Of a stretch of 5,833 nt of DNA, positions 5,618 to 5,833 are shown piece after piece. The stretch covers positions 1 through 5,833 of the forward strand of contig JAUVQR010000108.1 in assembly GCA_030598065.1 (NCBI GenBank), written 5' to 3'. The translations under genes and the position numbers were made by a program. Each line of letters opens with the position of its first letter. Within the stretch, counting starts at the first letter, position 1. A model generated the notes under the pieces. The model was given only the letters and a program-made list of their open reading frames with translations, had not been told where the DNA came from and did no database searches. The stretch comes from Planctomycetota bacterium. Its GTDB lineage: Bacteria; Planctomycetota; Brocadiia; Brocadiales; Bathyanammoxibiaceae.

Positions 5618-5739
5618 GAGGACCCACAGCGCGCCGACCAATATGCCCAGCCCCCCGGATAATCAGGGAAATCGGGCGCATTGAGCATGGCAAGGGCGAG
5701 CACGGTCTCTTACCGCTACCGCGCAAGCCCTTTACTGAA

Positions 5740-5833
5740 TTAGGCCGATGCCGTTTCCAGGGACTTTTCTTTGAGCGACTCTACCACTTCATCAATCAGG
5801 CCGTACTTGCACGCCTCGTCAGACGACATGTAA
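5740..5833 (-). CDS. clpP: ATP-dependent Clp protease proteolytic subunit, C-terminal fragment
   Basis: This is the C-terminal end of the ClpP serine peptidase, which forms the barrel-shaped proteolytic core working with Clp ATPases in the cytoplasm. Only the last 30 codons and the TAA stop are in the window; the rest lies beyond the right edge. The visible residues YMSSDEACKYGLIDEVVES match the conserved ClpP end, where an aromatic residue plus M-S/T-x-x-E/Q-A-x-x-Y-G-L-I-D-x-V follows the catalytic-domain Asp region. The Ser-His-Asp triad itself is not visible. The tail KEKSLETASA is variable in the family. The gene converges on the plus-strand series. A ClpP-like member of the wider clan (SppA or enoyl-CoA hydratase fold) is possible, but the YGLIDEV segment strongly favours ClpP. 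Confidence 0.85.
   Translation of the reverse strand, partial: YMSSDEACKYGLIDEVVESLKEKSLETASA

Larger units (their letters stand above)
5503..5703 (-). pseudogene. Candidate frameshifted small membrane-protein gene between clpP and the plus-strand series
   Basis: No intact gene is convincing here, but the minus strand reads as fragments of a small hydrophobic protein in different frames. The frame ending at 5503 gives a good C-terminal membrane helix, PGIVLFAFLLWVFMTG, followed by PDLIDLAV and a stop. Its central part is non-hydrophobic (WSARCGSSISLQRY). A second frame over about 5595-5651 instead reads GLGILVGALWVLNIFTKIF, a strong helix, but it has a TGA just upstream (5663-5665) and no good start. 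The N-terminal part could come from the first frame (GTG 5703) or a third (MRPISLIIRG from ATG 5681). The switches fall at a C6 run (5651-5656; G6 on the minus strand) and an A5/G4 region (5591-5599). Sequencing error, decay or chance are all possible. No strong ribosome binding site is visible, only AAGAGA near the GTG. Confidence 0.35.

Overview
This 5.8 kb window looks like bacterial chromosome from a Gram-negative lineage. An envelope-spanning MacA/MacB-type export operon implies two membranes, and the flavodiiron protein is typical of anaerobes and microaerophiles. By eye the DNA is moderately GC-rich. ATA is a common isoleucine codon in every plus-strand gene, so the block looks compositionally uniform with no clear sign of recent transfer. 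I cannot name the organism. An anaerobic or microaerophilic lineage (planctomycete-, nitrospirota- or desulfobacterota-like) would fit, but this is a guess.

Bases 3-3156 hold a tight three-gene export operon on the plus strand. It encodes a periplasmic adaptor (MacA-like, 5' end cut by the window), an ABC ATPase (MacB/LolD type, GTG start directly after the adaptor stop) and a four-helix FtsX/MacB-type permease starting 1 base after the ATPase stop. ATPase and permease are separate proteins here, unlike the fused E. coli MacB. An outer-membrane TolC-like partner is expected but not present in the window.

After a 66-base gap, bases 3223-5506 carry a second plus-strand series. It contains a class A flavodiiron protein (O2/NO reductase) with all visible di-iron ligands, a small uncharacterised soluble protein 1 base downstream, and two small membrane proteins of the same family. 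The two membrane proteins align without gaps over about 78 residues; the second carries an extra 42-residue acidic N-terminal segment. Automatic pipelines may call this family 'bacteriophage holin', but there is no phage context.

Bases 5507-5833 are convergent. The last 30 codons of a ClpP-type protease gene run in from the right edge on the minus strand. Between it and the plus-strand series is a stretch with no intact gene. On the minus strand this stretch reads as pieces of a small two-helix membrane protein scattered over different frames, with frame changes falling at homopolymer runs. It also holds a 9-bp AT-rich dyad followed by a T-run on the minus strand.

The most worthwhile points are the tandem small-membrane-protein paralogues next to the flavodiiron gene and the apparently frameshifted minus-strand membrane protein. 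I see no CRISPR array, tRNA, rRNA, insertion sequence or complete novel defence system.
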